This document shows, in pieces, positions 1 to 10,120 of a DNA stretch of 64,000 bases. Numbering within the stretch: position 1 is the first letter of the stretch; every line of letters begins with the position of its first letter. A model generated the notes under the pieces. That model was not told the DNA's origin. It worked only from the letters and a program-made list of their open reading frames with translations, and made no database searches. Origin of the DNA: Bombardia bombarda (taxonomy: Eukaryota > Ascomycota > Sordariomycetes > Sordariales > Lasiosphaeriaceae). The stretch covers positions 186,001 through 250,000 of the forward strand of contig JAULSR010000004.1 in the NCBI GenBank assembly GCA_030512295.1. The letters run 5' to 3'. The position numbers were made by a program, and so were the translations under genes.

Positions 1-312
1 AAAGATGAGAGGGACAATTGCGAGTGGCTGTACTTGGTGCAGTCCACTCCCGTCGACCGCATGTATGCCAAGACGATGGCTGAGAATTCAGAGTCATGCC
101 TATTCCTAGATAATGGAGTGGCTTGTGGCGGGCGGTCGGTTGGCCAAACGATTTCATTCCGACTTCGACATGGAGTCGGGTGTTTCTTCCGAATTTCTTT
201 TTTAAAGACAGACAACAGCAGACAGGCAACGACACCGAAGATGAAGGAAGCAACTCTCTGAGCGGTCATTGCATTTTCCCCCCTTTATTTCATCTTTTGG
301 AGCGAGACGAGG

Positions 313-369
313 TTACATATACATACATACACACCGCACGCACACCTACAACACACACGCACACACATT
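313..369. repeat. CA/TA-rich microsatellite tract
   Basis: An imperfect run of ACATAC, CACAC and ACACACGCACAC units in non-coding sequence. It is likely length-polymorphic. I infer no function. Confidence 0.7.
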
Positions 370-575
370 CATGTACTCATGTTCTGGGGAAATTGCATGC
401 GACACAGGTCCCGCATGGTTCCTAGGCTGTCAACGCAATTTGGCCTCTTTTTATTCGATATGAGAGGAGAGGGAGAGAAGAGCATCTTGGTAATTGGTGG
501 TGATAGTGGTGGCGGCTTTACTCGATTTTCATGTTATTTATTCATTTATTAGCTTTTGTTTTGGGGGCTTCGTCT

Positions 576-580
<5 letters not shown>

Positions 581-608
<28 letters not shown>
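581..608. repeat. (CT)14 microsatellite
   Basis: Fourteen uninterrupted CT dinucleotides, followed to about 672 by degenerate TCTCTGT/TCTTT pyrimidine-rich sequence on the same strand. It is non-coding. Confidence 0.9.
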
Positions 609-612
<4 letters not shown>

Positions 613-1991
613 CTCTCACTCTGTCTCTGTCTGTCTCTCTTTCTCTGTTTCTCTTTTTCTCGTCTCAGGGTGGTCTCTTTTCGGGGGTTGCTGCTCGTTT
701 CTCCGTGGTCATAATAGTCAGTCTGTGTTGTTGTTGTCGTTCTTGCCGGCGGAGTGATGAGTGGTGAGGGTTTATAAAGCTAGCAGGGCAGTTGTCAGAT
801 ATCATCAGTCAGTCAGGGTGCGACTACTTACCAAGAAGGAGCAGATAGTAAGAGGGGAGAAATAATATTCAGATGACTGTTCGGTTACGTAAGTCTCGAA
901 GGGTCCGGTGTGGATTTTTATGTGTTTGTGTTTTACTATGGGAGATGGTTGTACGGGTTTGAAGGAATCCTGTGAGTGAGGTTATCATGTCATTTATTCG
1001 CCTCCTTAAAGGCGTTGACTCGTGTGGTCTTCGAAATGGGTGCAGTGTTAGTACCTTAGTACTAGCTAGGTAGTAGACAAGTACCATTCTATAAGTGGTG
1101 CAGATATCACTTTTTACTGCTGTATAAAAAGGTGTGCGGAGATGCGTAGCTGATAAGTTTTAGTGACAAGAGAGGTGGTAAAAGAGGCGGTGGTTGTTTA
1201 CTTATTTCTACTTTGGGCTAATTTGTATCAAATTTGTACATATAAATGAAGATTAAACGGTCCATGCGAATATGGATATGTATGGATTAGGTGAAAAAAA
1301 AAGAAAAACTACCAAGCAGAAGGTATTCATAGATCAGCGCTAATGTCGAGTTCCAAACTGTTTTGGTTCTTTCACCCGGGGATGAAATCCACACTGGCTC
1401 AACGAAAGAGAGCCGAGGCACATTGGATTGCCTTGTCATTCGTACGTATTTCGTACCCCTTCGGCCATACGATTTCGGGGGGAGTGCGACAAGCCGTTGG
1501 ATGTCCCGTAGTCTGCATAAAGACAGCAAATCTCGCGGAGATTTGCAAGTGTGAACAGTGGGGGGACTAGGGATGCGATGACTTTTTACTCACCGCACTA
1601 GGTTAGCATCGTGGGGTAATAATTGAAGTCGTCAGCTTTACGCCATTACGTTGATCACGGGTATTTCCCATGGTATGGGGTCGTGAACTCAGCAGGACCA
1701 AGATCGTTTAAATAGCACTGTAGTTTGTAAGTCAAGTGCTGACTTATACTGCCTTGGTTCATACATTTTAACAACCTTCTAAAACTACCCACCTAGGTAC
1801 TGTAATAGTTAGTACGCTCCCGGTTTAACGATAAAGAAAACTTTGATGCCGACAGAATTTCAATTACGAACAGTAACAGCTCAGGCTAAGTAAAAGCGGT
1901 AAGATACTGCACCCAAAGGAAGCTAGTGAGCTGGGGAAGGAGCTTCCATCATGCTTCCACAGTTCCTTCTTGGCTTCCCCCGCTTCACGAG

Positions 1992-1997
1992 CCGAGG
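1992..1997 (-). promoter_or_regulatory. CCTCGG hexamer upstream of PEX11C
   Basis: The hexamer CCGAGG (CCTCGG on the minus strand) lies about 200 bp before the PEX11C-like start codon. CCTCGG is the core site of FarA/FarB-type (Ctf1) fatty-acid regulators of filamentous ascomycetes, which control peroxisomal genes. A single hexamer can easily occur by chance, so regulation is an inference. Confidence 0.3.
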
Positions 1998-2200
1998 ATC
2001 AGCACTAGCTAGTTGCAACTGTTCCCCCCCCAATTCATCCCCAAATCCATCATTATCCATATGCGCCCAAAAACTCAATTGCTGCATCACCGACCCCGTT
2101 CTCCAAAAAAGAAAACATATCTGCATTTCGAACAAGAAACATCCCTGAATCGTTAAAACCGCCCTCAACACTCACGCAACCTATCCCTTTTACGCCGAAC

Positions 2201-3265
2201 ATGTCCGACCCAGCCGTCATCGTCGCGGACCTCCCCTCAGGGGAGCCGATCCCCCAGGCGGCATCCGCCTCCGCCTCCGCCTCCGCACCCGTCGTCGCGA
2301 AGAAGCCAAAGGGCGGTCTCCCGCTGGGCGCGCTCCTAGCCGCGGCGCCGTCGAGCGCCGACGCCTTCCTCACGCGGCTAAACAAGTGCCTCTCGACGCC
2401 GACGGGCATCGACACGGTAATGCTGCTGCTGTGCTACACGTCGAGCCTGACGGGCACCGTGCTCGAGGGGCTCTCGCGGTCCGCGCTGCGCCGGTCCGCG
2501 CGCGAGTGGATCGCCCTCATCGCCTCGCTGCCCCGGGGCACCACGAGCGCCGCCGTCGTCATCAAGGCCGCCGGCGCCGAGCTGCCCAGCGGCGCCGCCA
2601 CGACCGCCGCCGCCGCCGCTGCCCTCGTCCTCGCCAAGCGCCTCAAGGCGCTGGCCGCGCTGCTCAGCGAGGCCCGCACCATCCTGCGCCTGTGGGCGCT
2701 GCTGGGCATGTACTTTTGGGGCAAGGGGCTCGCGGCCAAGGCGCTGGCGGCGTGGCAGAAGAAGGGGAGGAAGGCGGCTACATATGCGGAAGTGACGGCT
2801 GAGAGCAAGGAGGTTGCGGTGGCGGAGAAGACTGCGGAAGTAGCACCGGAAACGACGGCGCTGGATGCTACGATTGCCTGGACCCAGCTGCTGCTGTGCG
2901 TCTCGCTGCAGACGCTCGAGAACGGCGCGTACCTGTCGTCCAAGGGCGTGCTGGGCTGGAGCCCCGCGACACAGGGCAAGGCGTTCAAGTGGAGCGCCCG
3001 CTTCTGGGCCGCCTACACGGGCATCGAGCTCGGCCGCCTCGCCGTCGAGGGCCTCTCCACGAGCAAGGCGGCAAAGGCCAGGACGGCCGAGGAGACGGCT
3101 GATTGGCGCCGCAAGTTCGCGCGCAACTTGGCGTGGGCCCCGCTGACGGTGCACTGGAGCAGCGAGAAGGGGCTGGTGGGTGACCTGACGGTTGGTCTGC
3201 TGGGCAGCATCCCAGGGATTATTCAGATCAGGGAGCTGTGGGCTTCGACGGCGGGTGAAGCGTAG
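2201..3265 (+). CDS. PEX11C: Peroxisomal biogenesis factor PEX11C-like protein
   Basis: An intronless 354-residue frame. The first ~45 residues are low-complexity (alternating Ser-Ala). The PEX11 core then begins with the motif DAFLTRLNKCLSTPTGID near residue 52, which matches the family start around the first amphipathic helix. A second block, ARTILRLWALLGMYFWG (about 158-175), and a C-terminal block with WTQLLLCVSLQTLENGAYLSS, WSARFWAAYTGIELGRL and LGSIPGIIQI are typical of the fungal Pex11C subfamily. PEX11 proteins sit in the peroxisomal membrane and promote elongation and division of peroxisomes. The Lys/Glu-rich, Ala-rich linker (about 180-220) looks disordered. The ATG at 2201 is used because it precedes the conserved core. 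A CCGAGG hexamer lies about 200 bp upstream. Confidence 0.85.
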   Translation: MSDPAVIVADLPSGEPIPQAASASASASAPVVAKKPKGGLPLGALLAAAPSSADAFLTRLNKCLSTPTGIDTVMLLLCYTSSLTGTVLEGLSRSALRRSAREWIALIASLPRGTTSAAVVIKAAGAELPSGAATTAAAAAALVLAKRLKALAALLSEARTILRLWALLGMYFWGKGLAAKALAAWQKKGRKAATYAEVTAESKEVAVAEKTAEVAPETTALDATIAWTQLLLCVSLQTLENGAYLSSKGVLGWSPATQGKAFKWSARFWAAYTGIELGRLAVEGLSTSKAAKARTAEETADWRRKFARNLAWAPLTVHWSSEKGLVGDLTVGLLGSIPGIIQIRELWASTAGEA

Positions 3266-4505
3266 GCTTCGAGGTAGTAAAAGAGGGAAGGGGTGTGATG
3301 CAGTATATGATAGATATGCTTCTGTGAATAGTTCTGCGCGTTAGGTTTGTGGTTTTTTTTGTTCTTGTTATCTACTTGGCTTGTTGAACCTTCTCTGTAT
3401 CAAATTTGATGGGGCGTTGTTAATAATCTTGTATGTCTTTTTTGGTGCTTTCTTTACGATTCACACACAGACATACGTTCAATTTCGTCTGATTATTGTC
3501 TCGTCTTATCGTCATTGTCCAGTTGGCTGGGCCTGTTTATATGGAATGGAATATAGTAGGAGTGGTGGGCGGCCGCATCTCTGGAAGCATTTAAAAAGGG
3601 GTTGGTTAGGTAGTGGCCATTTGCTTGTGCTTAGTCTGTAGCCATCGTAGAAGCAAAGCGCCGTGTTATATCAAAGCAATGTGGTTCGCTGAATACAAGG
3701 TTGCCTTTCAGTCTCTTCAATCGATATTCTAATTCTTCCAAACTATCACCCAACTTCCATTCTTGATCCAAATGAACAGCTCAAAAGTTGGTAGGTAATT
3801 CGGCCAGAGCAGCTGCCACGATACCCATGACTGATTCTGTGGCTGATGCCATTCCTCCCCTACCTAAATATTACCGCTAAGTATTACCTAGGATTTCCCC
3901 GCAGGTTCATCCCTCCCTTCTTCTTTCCCCTGATCAGAACTAGGACATTCCCTGCTGCTTACCGAATAGCCAGCATCCCCTTGGCCGATGCTGATGCATA
4001 TTAGTTGAAGTTGTGGTAACAATCCAACCGTCTCCAAGTTCTTCCATCCTCAATACCAACAACAAAACCGACCAACAAAAATTGGTCGTCAAGAACGTAA
4101 AAGTAACAAAAGGGGTATCCCAATCGTCTCGCCGCTATCAAGGCCCTAACAAACCAATCCTCAGAACATGTATGCGTATGGCTCCTCCTTCTTTTCTGCA
4201 ACGAAGCATAAAGAGAACGTCGTGAATTACCTCAGCACAACAAGCCCCTTTTCTCGGACTTGGAGCATGAAAAGTGTCCTCCCCTCTGACCCTACTGCGT
4301 GTACTGACTGGCCCATCAACATATTTGAGGGTTTAAAAATCCATCTCATTGAACTGCCCGACTCCTCTTCTCAGAGTTTGCTGAGGGTATTATACCACTA
4401 TATTATCGATCCCTGTAGCAACCCAGGGCGGTCCGTCCTTCCATATCCGTCGTAGTAAAAGAGAAAATTACAACTGCTTATCCACCTCATTATCTGTATA
4501 AACCA
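3266..4505. other. Convergent intergenic region
   Basis: This separates PEX11C (+) from the GPI-type protein gene (-), so it should hold both 3' ends. Short frames occur on both strands but lack domains, start context and codon bias. A near-palindromic TTACCTAGGAT lies at about 3884-3894. I see nothing else definable. Confidence 0.5.
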
Positions 4506-5315
4506 CTACCGCGCAAGCAGCAGGCTGCTCAGGACCAAGGCAGCAATCGATATTGTATTTGAGCCACCGTCAATAAACCGCCTGGCATCGCTCCTGACTG
4601 GCACGTCGAACGGGCTTCCGGTACCCTTGCCTGAGTTTTCCTTCGGCTCGGCGACGGAGCTGCTCGTCTGCTGCGGTGCATTCGCGGCGGCGGTTTGTGT
4701 TGGTTCGCTTGATGTGGGCTGCGCGATGGTTTGCGAGACGACCGGTTGGAGCGTCGTCGGGTCTGGTGGTGTATCTGAAGAGGATGGTTCTGCATCAGAC
4801 GTAGTTGTGCTGGATGCAGCCGAGGTGGTGGTGCTGCTCTCTTCCTGTGATGCCGTGGTCGTTGTGGATGAGTGTTTTGTGGTGAATGAAGAGGACCGCA
4901 CTGTTGTGAGGGTGAGAACGTTTACCGTTGAGCTGCTGGGACTCGCAGCGCTGCTCGTTGGAATGAAGACAGCCGGCCGGCCCTGCTGACATAGGGCTTT
5001 AACCAGCTGTCCAGACAGGGCTTTTCCCAGCAACGAGTCTTCGTCGACTGGTGAAGTACCGCAGATCTCGCCGAGAGATGATTGCAGGGCGCGGAGGTAT
5101 GTTGTGCAGGCTATTGAGCAGGACCTGGCTGATAGCTCGGCACGTGTGCAGCTGGTAATCTGGCTGTTGTAGAGTATGACGCAGCCCAGTGGCAGTGAGG
5201 TGGCTCCCAGAGGCGATATGTCTTTGAGCGATATGGCGGCCGAGCCCATCGAGGCCAAGCTGAGGAGGCCCCCTGCCGCCCATCGCAGTGACCACGAGTT
5301 GTCGTATTTTCCCAT
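4506..5315 (-). CDS. Small secreted, Ser/Thr-rich GPI-anchored-type surface protein
   Basis: A single-exon 269-residue protein. The ATG at 5315 is preceded by an in-frame TAG four codons upstream, which fixes the start. Residues 1-27 look like a signal peptide (hydrophobic WAAGGLLSLASMGSAA). Residues ~43-110 carry a six-cysteine domain (GCVILYNSQITSC, then CSIAC, then EICG and LCQQ) similar to small cysteine patterns in fungal secreted proteins. Residues ~115-225 are a Ser/Thr/Pro-rich stalk suited to O-glycosylation. The C-terminus has a small-residue stretch (DGGSN) followed by a hydrophobic tail (ISIAALVLSSLLLAR), as expected for GPI attachment. I infer a cell-wall or plasma-membrane protein. 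No enzymatic motif is visible and I cannot assign a named family. Confidence 0.75.
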   Translation of the reverse strand: MGKYDNSWSLRWAAGGLLSLASMGSAAISLKDISPLGATSLPLGCVILYNSQITSCTRAELSARSCSIACTTYLRALQSSLGEICGTSPVDEDSLLGKALSGQLVKALCQQGRPAVFIPTSSAASPSSSTVNVLTLTTVRSSSFTTKHSSTTTTASQEESSTTTSAASSTTTSDAEPSSSDTPPDPTTLQPVVSQTIAQPTSSEPTQTAAANAPQQTSSSVAEPKENSGKGTGSPFDVPVRSDARRFIDGGSNTISIAALVLSSLLLAR

Positions 5316-6873
5316 GGTCGACTATCGGGGGATGGCACCGCCTAGTAGGGAATGGTTTTGGTGTAGGATTTGAAGAGAGCGAAGATAGAAACGGGGATTC
5401 TTCGAATCTGGTGGGCGGCCGTCGAAGACTACCTTACCCAGGTGACCAGACGGGCGGATTCCTGGGATCCCGATCTTCCTTGGGCCGGTATGGCGTGGGG
5501 TCGACAGCAATCGGCCAGATGGCAGTGCCGTTGGAAGAGGCTGCTCCCGTGCTGTGTAGCCCTGCCGAGCCTGCCCGAAACGTGATGCGTGTCAGAGGAG
5601 TGCGTTGACGGGCGATCGTATTGCTCGAATGCAAATTAATGCGGGCTCTTGACACCGGGCAAATAGAAAGATCAATCAATGCGTAGGAGCACTGATGGTG
5701 AGTGCTATGTATAGTTCGGATGGCACCGCTTTGTTGCTGCAACAGGAGCTGTGCTCTGTGCGCACAATATAGACCAGATAAAAAACCCAGTCTGCTTCCC
5801 TCCTTCTCGAAATTTCTCTTTAGTCGTTACTATGCTGGAACCGGCAGGAATAAGGCGAGCAAGCTCAGAAAATGAAAGCACGACCGTCAGTAGCTCTGAA
5901 GAGAAAAAACAAGAGAGTGAATGGACAAAACACGCGGAAGGCGGCAAGAAGAGAACGAAGGACTAAGAGTACACTCTGTCAAACGAGTGGTAAACAACAC
6001 ACTAAAAAAAGAAGGGAAAGAAGCACAGCTTCTGTTGTGTGTGGTGTCTGTGTTCCTGCAAACAGCAAGAAGAGAAATAAAAAAGAGTGGCAAACGGTCA
6101 CTGTGTGGACGTCGAGACCTCACGATCCGATCGGAGGCGCGGGAAGGGAAGGAGAGACAGACGGATATACACAGTACATCTCTCTACGAAGTACCACTGC
6201 TTCGGAGCAGCCAATCTCTTGCCTGGCTTTCCATCTCTGGCACATTACCAGAGGGGGCCGATGCAACCAAAAGCCGACAAAAAAAGCTTGGTCGTCTCAA
6301 CTTCTCGAGTAAAACCCCCCCTGTCAGTTTCAGCATTCCATGACAGGGCAGGGAAGGAAAGAGCCCAGCGGGAGGCCCCACCTCTCACCCCTGACATGGG
6401 CTTTAACAAAGCGGCGGGAGACGACAGCCAATCGTGTCGGACGGCGGCTGCAAACGAAACGGGGCTGCTGTTTGAGACAGGTCCTTGCGGCAGCTTGTCA
6501 TGCGACTGCTATTGGCCCGTCCCAGCCGAGCTTCAGCCTCTTCCACGCACTGGGCAGGTTCACTCTCCAGCCGCTGGTGGCTTTCATTGGCCAATGGCTC
6601 TTTTGCAGGGGTTGGGAAAGAGCGATGTCATGTCAGAGTGCCATTCTCCACCCTAGCCCAGTCGTCAGTCATTTTATCAGGGTTAGGGCTGCAGCAGTGA
6701 TCATGAGCATGGTTGAGCTGGCAAGGCCAGGTTCAATGACATTGGATGATTCCAGGCTGGACATGCAATCCTGGTTTTCATATAAGCTTGAATGCACGTT
6801 AATTTCGTCCCAGAAAAATATATGCATAAACCTATCCAGGTACAAGTGTCAATCATCCAGAGATGCCCAAGAC
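5316..6873. other. Intergenic region upstream of the GPI-type gene
   Basis: Contains the promoter side of the GPI-type gene and the 3' side of the dioxygenase gene. Several frames of 100-190 codons exist on the plus strand, but none has a recognisable domain and they overlap one another in different frames, so I do not call them genes. Confidence 0.45.
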
Positions 6874-7920
6874 TCAGGCTGCGGCGCTGACCTGGCTCGA
6901 TGACTCCTGGCTACTTCCCTTCTTCCTCTTCTCCTCCTCCAGTCTCTGCAGCTCCTCCATCTTCATGCGCTCCTGGATCCGGATTCTCTCCGGGACCACC
7001 CTCTCTCTCGGCGACGTGATCTTCCAGCCCTCGAGACGATCCCTCCCCAGGGCCTTCAGAGTGGCGAGCTCCACCGGGCTGTAATCGCCGTCTTCCCTGT
7101 CGAAGCAAAAGGGCTTGTTGAGCGCGACGGGCGGGTTGGTGATGATGCGCACGTTGCGCATCGCGTTGCTGGCGGCCGAGTGCAGCATGAGCGGATGCAG
7201 GAGGTAGACGTCGCCGGCCTTGCCCGTGGCCTCGACAAAGGTGGAGCAGCTCTTGGCCACGCCGTTGAACCAGTTGAGGTTCTGCTCCTGCTTGAAGTCG
7301 GTGCCGCCGCGCGGCGTCATGCGTGGCGACACGCCCTCGGGATGGTCGTACAGATGCTGAGCCACTTTTGGGATCGCGTCCGGGCAGATGACGGTGCCGC
7401 CGCCCTCGGGGATGATGTCTGTGAAGAGCGGGATGACGAGCAGGCCCTGCTCGGGGCTGTCGAGGAAGTGGACAAAGAAGTCACCGTCGCAGTGCCAGCC
7501 GTCCAGCTTGTGGGGCGGCACCGGCCGCCCCTCGCCCAAGGCGGTGCCCAGGTTGACAATCAGAGAGTCCTTCCACATCTTGGACCAGGACGCCACGCGG
7601 TCTTCGCCGCCGCAGAGCTCGCAGATGGCCGCCCAAGCGCGAGGCGCGAACTGCGATGCGTCAAAGTTGGAATGGGAGGGCATGTTGGTGCGCAGTCGTG
7701 TCCAGGTGGACTTGTCTGTTGGGGACATGCCTAGCCGCGTCCAGACGTTGCCCGTGATGGTCTCTGCTTGCTCTTTTGTGAAGGCCCCCGGAATTCTGGT
7801 AACAAGGGCAAGTATTGTCAGCAACATGCCTGCCGTCTATCAAGTGGTTTCTTACTTTATCCACCCATGATTAATGAAGTGCTCCCTTTCCTCGGGAGTC
7901 AGGACCGAGGATCGCGACAT
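6874..7920 (-). CDS. Fe(II)/2-oxoglutarate dioxygenase, phytanoyl-CoA dioxygenase-like
   Basis: Two exons, 7856-7920 and 6874-7795, give 328 residues. The 60-nt intron (7796-7855) has donor GTAAGA, branch CTGAC and acceptor CCAG. The joined start is MSRSSVLTPEEREHF, continuing to HGWIKIPGAFT, the typical beginning of PhyH-type folds. The iron-binding HxD is seen in WHCDGDFF (His123, Asp125). The distal His is in HPLMLHSAASNAMRNVR (about His227), followed by the Arg that normally binds 2-oxoglutarate. The fold therefore appears catalytically complete. Family members hydroxylate fatty acyl-CoAs or secondary metabolites; the substrate cannot be told from sequence. The last ~45 residues are a charged helix and a Ser-rich tail with no PTS1. 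The upstream region shared with SWC5 carries four CCTCGG-type hexamers. Confidence 0.82.
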
Positions 7921-8703
7921 GGTGTTGTGATACTGATTGAGAGGAAGACGACGACTAGTGATGACTTGGGTAGGTGAGCTGGTATGCAACCAGATGTTCT
8001 AGAGTTCTAGAGGTCTACAAGCAGTAGTTTAGGTGGTAAATTGTAATGAACTAAGGCAAGACCCGAGACTTCTCGGGTTGGCCGTGTCACCTGGGCGGGC
8101 GTTTTCTTTTTATATCCGCAGTCGACTTGATAACAGCAACCCAACTAGACCAGGCACCCGATGCCTCAGTAAAGACCCGAGGGGTCTCAAGTGACAATGC
8201 GGGGAACCGCACCCGCCCGAGGGGGGTTACGCATTGTAAATCTTTGAATCCCATTGGACGTTGGATGTGCTTCTCGGAATACACGGCAAGGATTTGCAGT
8301 CGAATGCGCAGCGTGTTTCTACACTACTGTGCACACCAGAACTAGTAGTGATAACGAGGTCCGTCCTCGGACGATCTCAATGCCCGAGGTCTCGAAGTTG
8401 TGAAGAGGCATGGAATGAGAACGAGTCCCAGTTGCGTCGTTGCTTGGGTTCCCCAGTGAGGAGACCCCCCGCTGGGAAGGATGATGCGGGGTGGCGGTGG
8501 AGAAACCCAGAACCAATTACCTAATATAGCCCGTTGATAGGTTAGAAAAAGTACTTGGTACCTCGAGAGTCGAGGGCTTGTCACAGGCGGTGAACAATGT
8601 CAGTATCCAAAAGTCAAGACGCGTGCAGGGGAATTGATTGGCCTTTCCAAAGCTATTTTCACAGCTTGATACTTTCCAGAAGAACACAATCACATTCGCA
8701 AAG
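7921..8703. promoter_or_regulatory. Divergent promoter between dioxygenase and SWC5
   Basis: A 783-bp bidirectional spacer. CCGAGG/CCTCGG hexamers lie at 8177-8182, 8217-8222, 8365-8370 and 8384-8389; a fifth lies in the dioxygenase first exon (7905-7910). A perfect 8-bp inverted repeat with a 2-nt spacer (ACCCGAGA-CT-TCTCGGGT) spans 8061-8078, and a 5-bp inverted repeat with a 4-nt loop (GTCCG-TCCT-CGGAC) spans 8359-8372. The density suggests binding by a zinc-cluster regulator of the FarA/FarB kind, which is an inference. Confidence 0.45.
8061..8078. promoter_or_regulatory. Perfect inverted repeat ACCCGAGA/TCTCGGGT
   Basis: Two 8-bp arms separated by CT, about 140 bp upstream of the dioxygenase start. 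It could be an operator-like site for a dimeric zinc-cluster factor or a weak hairpin. Confidence 0.45.
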
Positions 8704-9868
8704 ATGCCACCAGATCCGACCCTAGATATCGAAGACGATGACTATGCCTCGTCGGAGGATTCCGACTTTGCGCCGGATGATGTCGTCGACGAGGCGTCGG
8801 CTTCAGAAGAGGAGGGAGGCGACGACGACACAGACAAGAAATCAGTAGCTGCTGCACCAGCAGGGAAACGGAAACGCCCAGTTACAGAAGCCGGCACGGG
8901 TGGTGGTGGTGACGATGCCGACGACGATGTTGGATTTGTGAACTCGGGAGACGAGGCTATCATAGAAAAGGGCAAGAAGCGGCGGAAGAAGACCAAGACC
9001 AAGGATGGAGCCAAGGCGGACAACGGCGACGACGAGGGCGAAGGCGGCGAGGGAGGCCTAATCAAGACTCGCAGCATGCGCGCCGTTGAGTACGACTTTA
9101 TCACATTATCATGTACAACCACGAAGCATCGCAACTAATCCTTCTCTCTCTTTTTCCAGAAAGGCAAAACGGCACACAATAGTAGCGACTAGCATCGGGC
9201 CCGTCACCGTTGACGTGGATGCGCTCTGGGCACAGATGATCAGCGAGCCCATCGCCACTACCAAGACCGAATCCGCCGACACTACAAAGCCCGCTTCAAC
9301 CACCCCATCTTCACAACAATCAGACACTACCGCCGCACCACCACAAGGCGACGACCCACCCGAGCTCATACGCATCAAGCGCACCTACAACTTTGCCGGC
9401 AAGGTCCACAGCGAAGAAAAGCTCGTGGCGCGCGACTCGGCCGAAGCACGGCTCTACCTAGCTTCTCTCCAAGAAACCGACACAGGCAACAGCAACGACA
9501 CAGCAGCAACAGCAAAGCGCATGCCCAAAAAGGCCTTCCGGTCCGCCTTCGAGCCCATCACGGAGCACATGCTCTCCCGCGCGGACCTGAACTTGGGCGT
9601 GTCGGTGCGGCTGCGGGCGCGCGCGCTGGCTGATGAGGCCAACGCCAAGAAGCTCAACACGGTCGAGAAGAGCAGGATGGACTGGGCGGGCTACGTGGAC
9701 AAGGAGGGCATCAAGGACGAGCTCGCGCTGGCGGGCAAGTCCAAGGACTCGTTTGCGGCCCGCCAGGACTTTTTGGCCAGGAGCGAGGCGAGGCGGGAGG
9801 AGGACGCGAGGAGGGTGAGGTTGGCTACTGCGGCGGCGGGGGCGGCGACGACGGCTGGGAGGGTGTGA
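8704..9868 (+). CDS. SWC5: SWR1 chromatin-remodelling complex subunit Swc5 (BCNT/CFDP1 family)
   Basis: Two exons, 8704-9089 and 9160-9868, give 364 residues. The 70-nt intron has donor GTACGA, branch CTAAT and acceptor CCAG. The start MPPDPTLDIEDDDY opens an acidic N-terminal region (Asp/Glu-rich, residues 1-60) typical of Swc5. A Lys-rich basic segment and a Ser/Thr/Pro linker follow. The C-terminal BCNT domain is diagnostic: KKAFRSAFEPITEHML, then LNTVEKSRMDWAGYVDKEGI and DSFAARQDFLARSEARREE, with the invariant DWAGYVDKEGI core. Swc5 is needed for the SWR1 complex to exchange H2A for H2A.Z at nucleosomes. An upstream in-frame ATG at 8638 would add 22 residues, but the acidic start at 8704 fits the family better. 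Confidence 0.88.
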
Positions 9869-10120
9869 GACAGGAGCATGTAAGAGAGGGTTTTCAATGT
9901 TGCTTGTGGGCTGGTTCAGGGCATTTTTGGGCGGCGTTTTTGTTAGAATAGGAAAAGTTATACCCCTGATGTTTGTTGTTGGGTAATAGACACCATAGTT
10001 TGAATGGATACTGTGTATAAAAGGTACAGGGAGAAATGTTGGTTTCTTTGGTATGGTATACGACTGATGCTTTTCATTGCAGATACCGCTGCAAATACAA
10101 CAAGCCAGGCTAGATCATGC

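Larger units (their letters stand above)
1..2200. other. Long non-coding left flank / PEX11C upstream region
   Basis: No open frame here has recognisable coding character or homology that I can name. The stretch holds a CA-rich tract (about 313-369), a CT tract (581-608) that degrades into T/C-rich sequence to about 672, and two CCGAGG hexamers (1413-1418 and 1992-1997). The second lies about 200 bp upstream of the PEX11C start. An ACCTAGGTA element sits at 1791-1799. It is most likely promoter, UTR and spacer. Confidence 0.5.

Noticed and set aside
2378..3154. 258-codon antisense frame within PEX11C
   Set aside because: Arg/Gly/Ala-rich composition mirrors the GC-rich third positions of the sense gene; a shadow of the real coding frame.
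6087..6903. Overlapping plus-strand frames of about 190 codons upstream of the dioxygenase 3' end
   Set aside because: Several overlapping frames in different phases without homology; typical of chance frames in GC-balanced spacer.
8041..8330. Possible tRNA or structured RNA suggested by inverted repeats
   Set aside because: No A-box and B-box pair and no cloverleaf could be drawn; the repeats are better seen as promoter elements.
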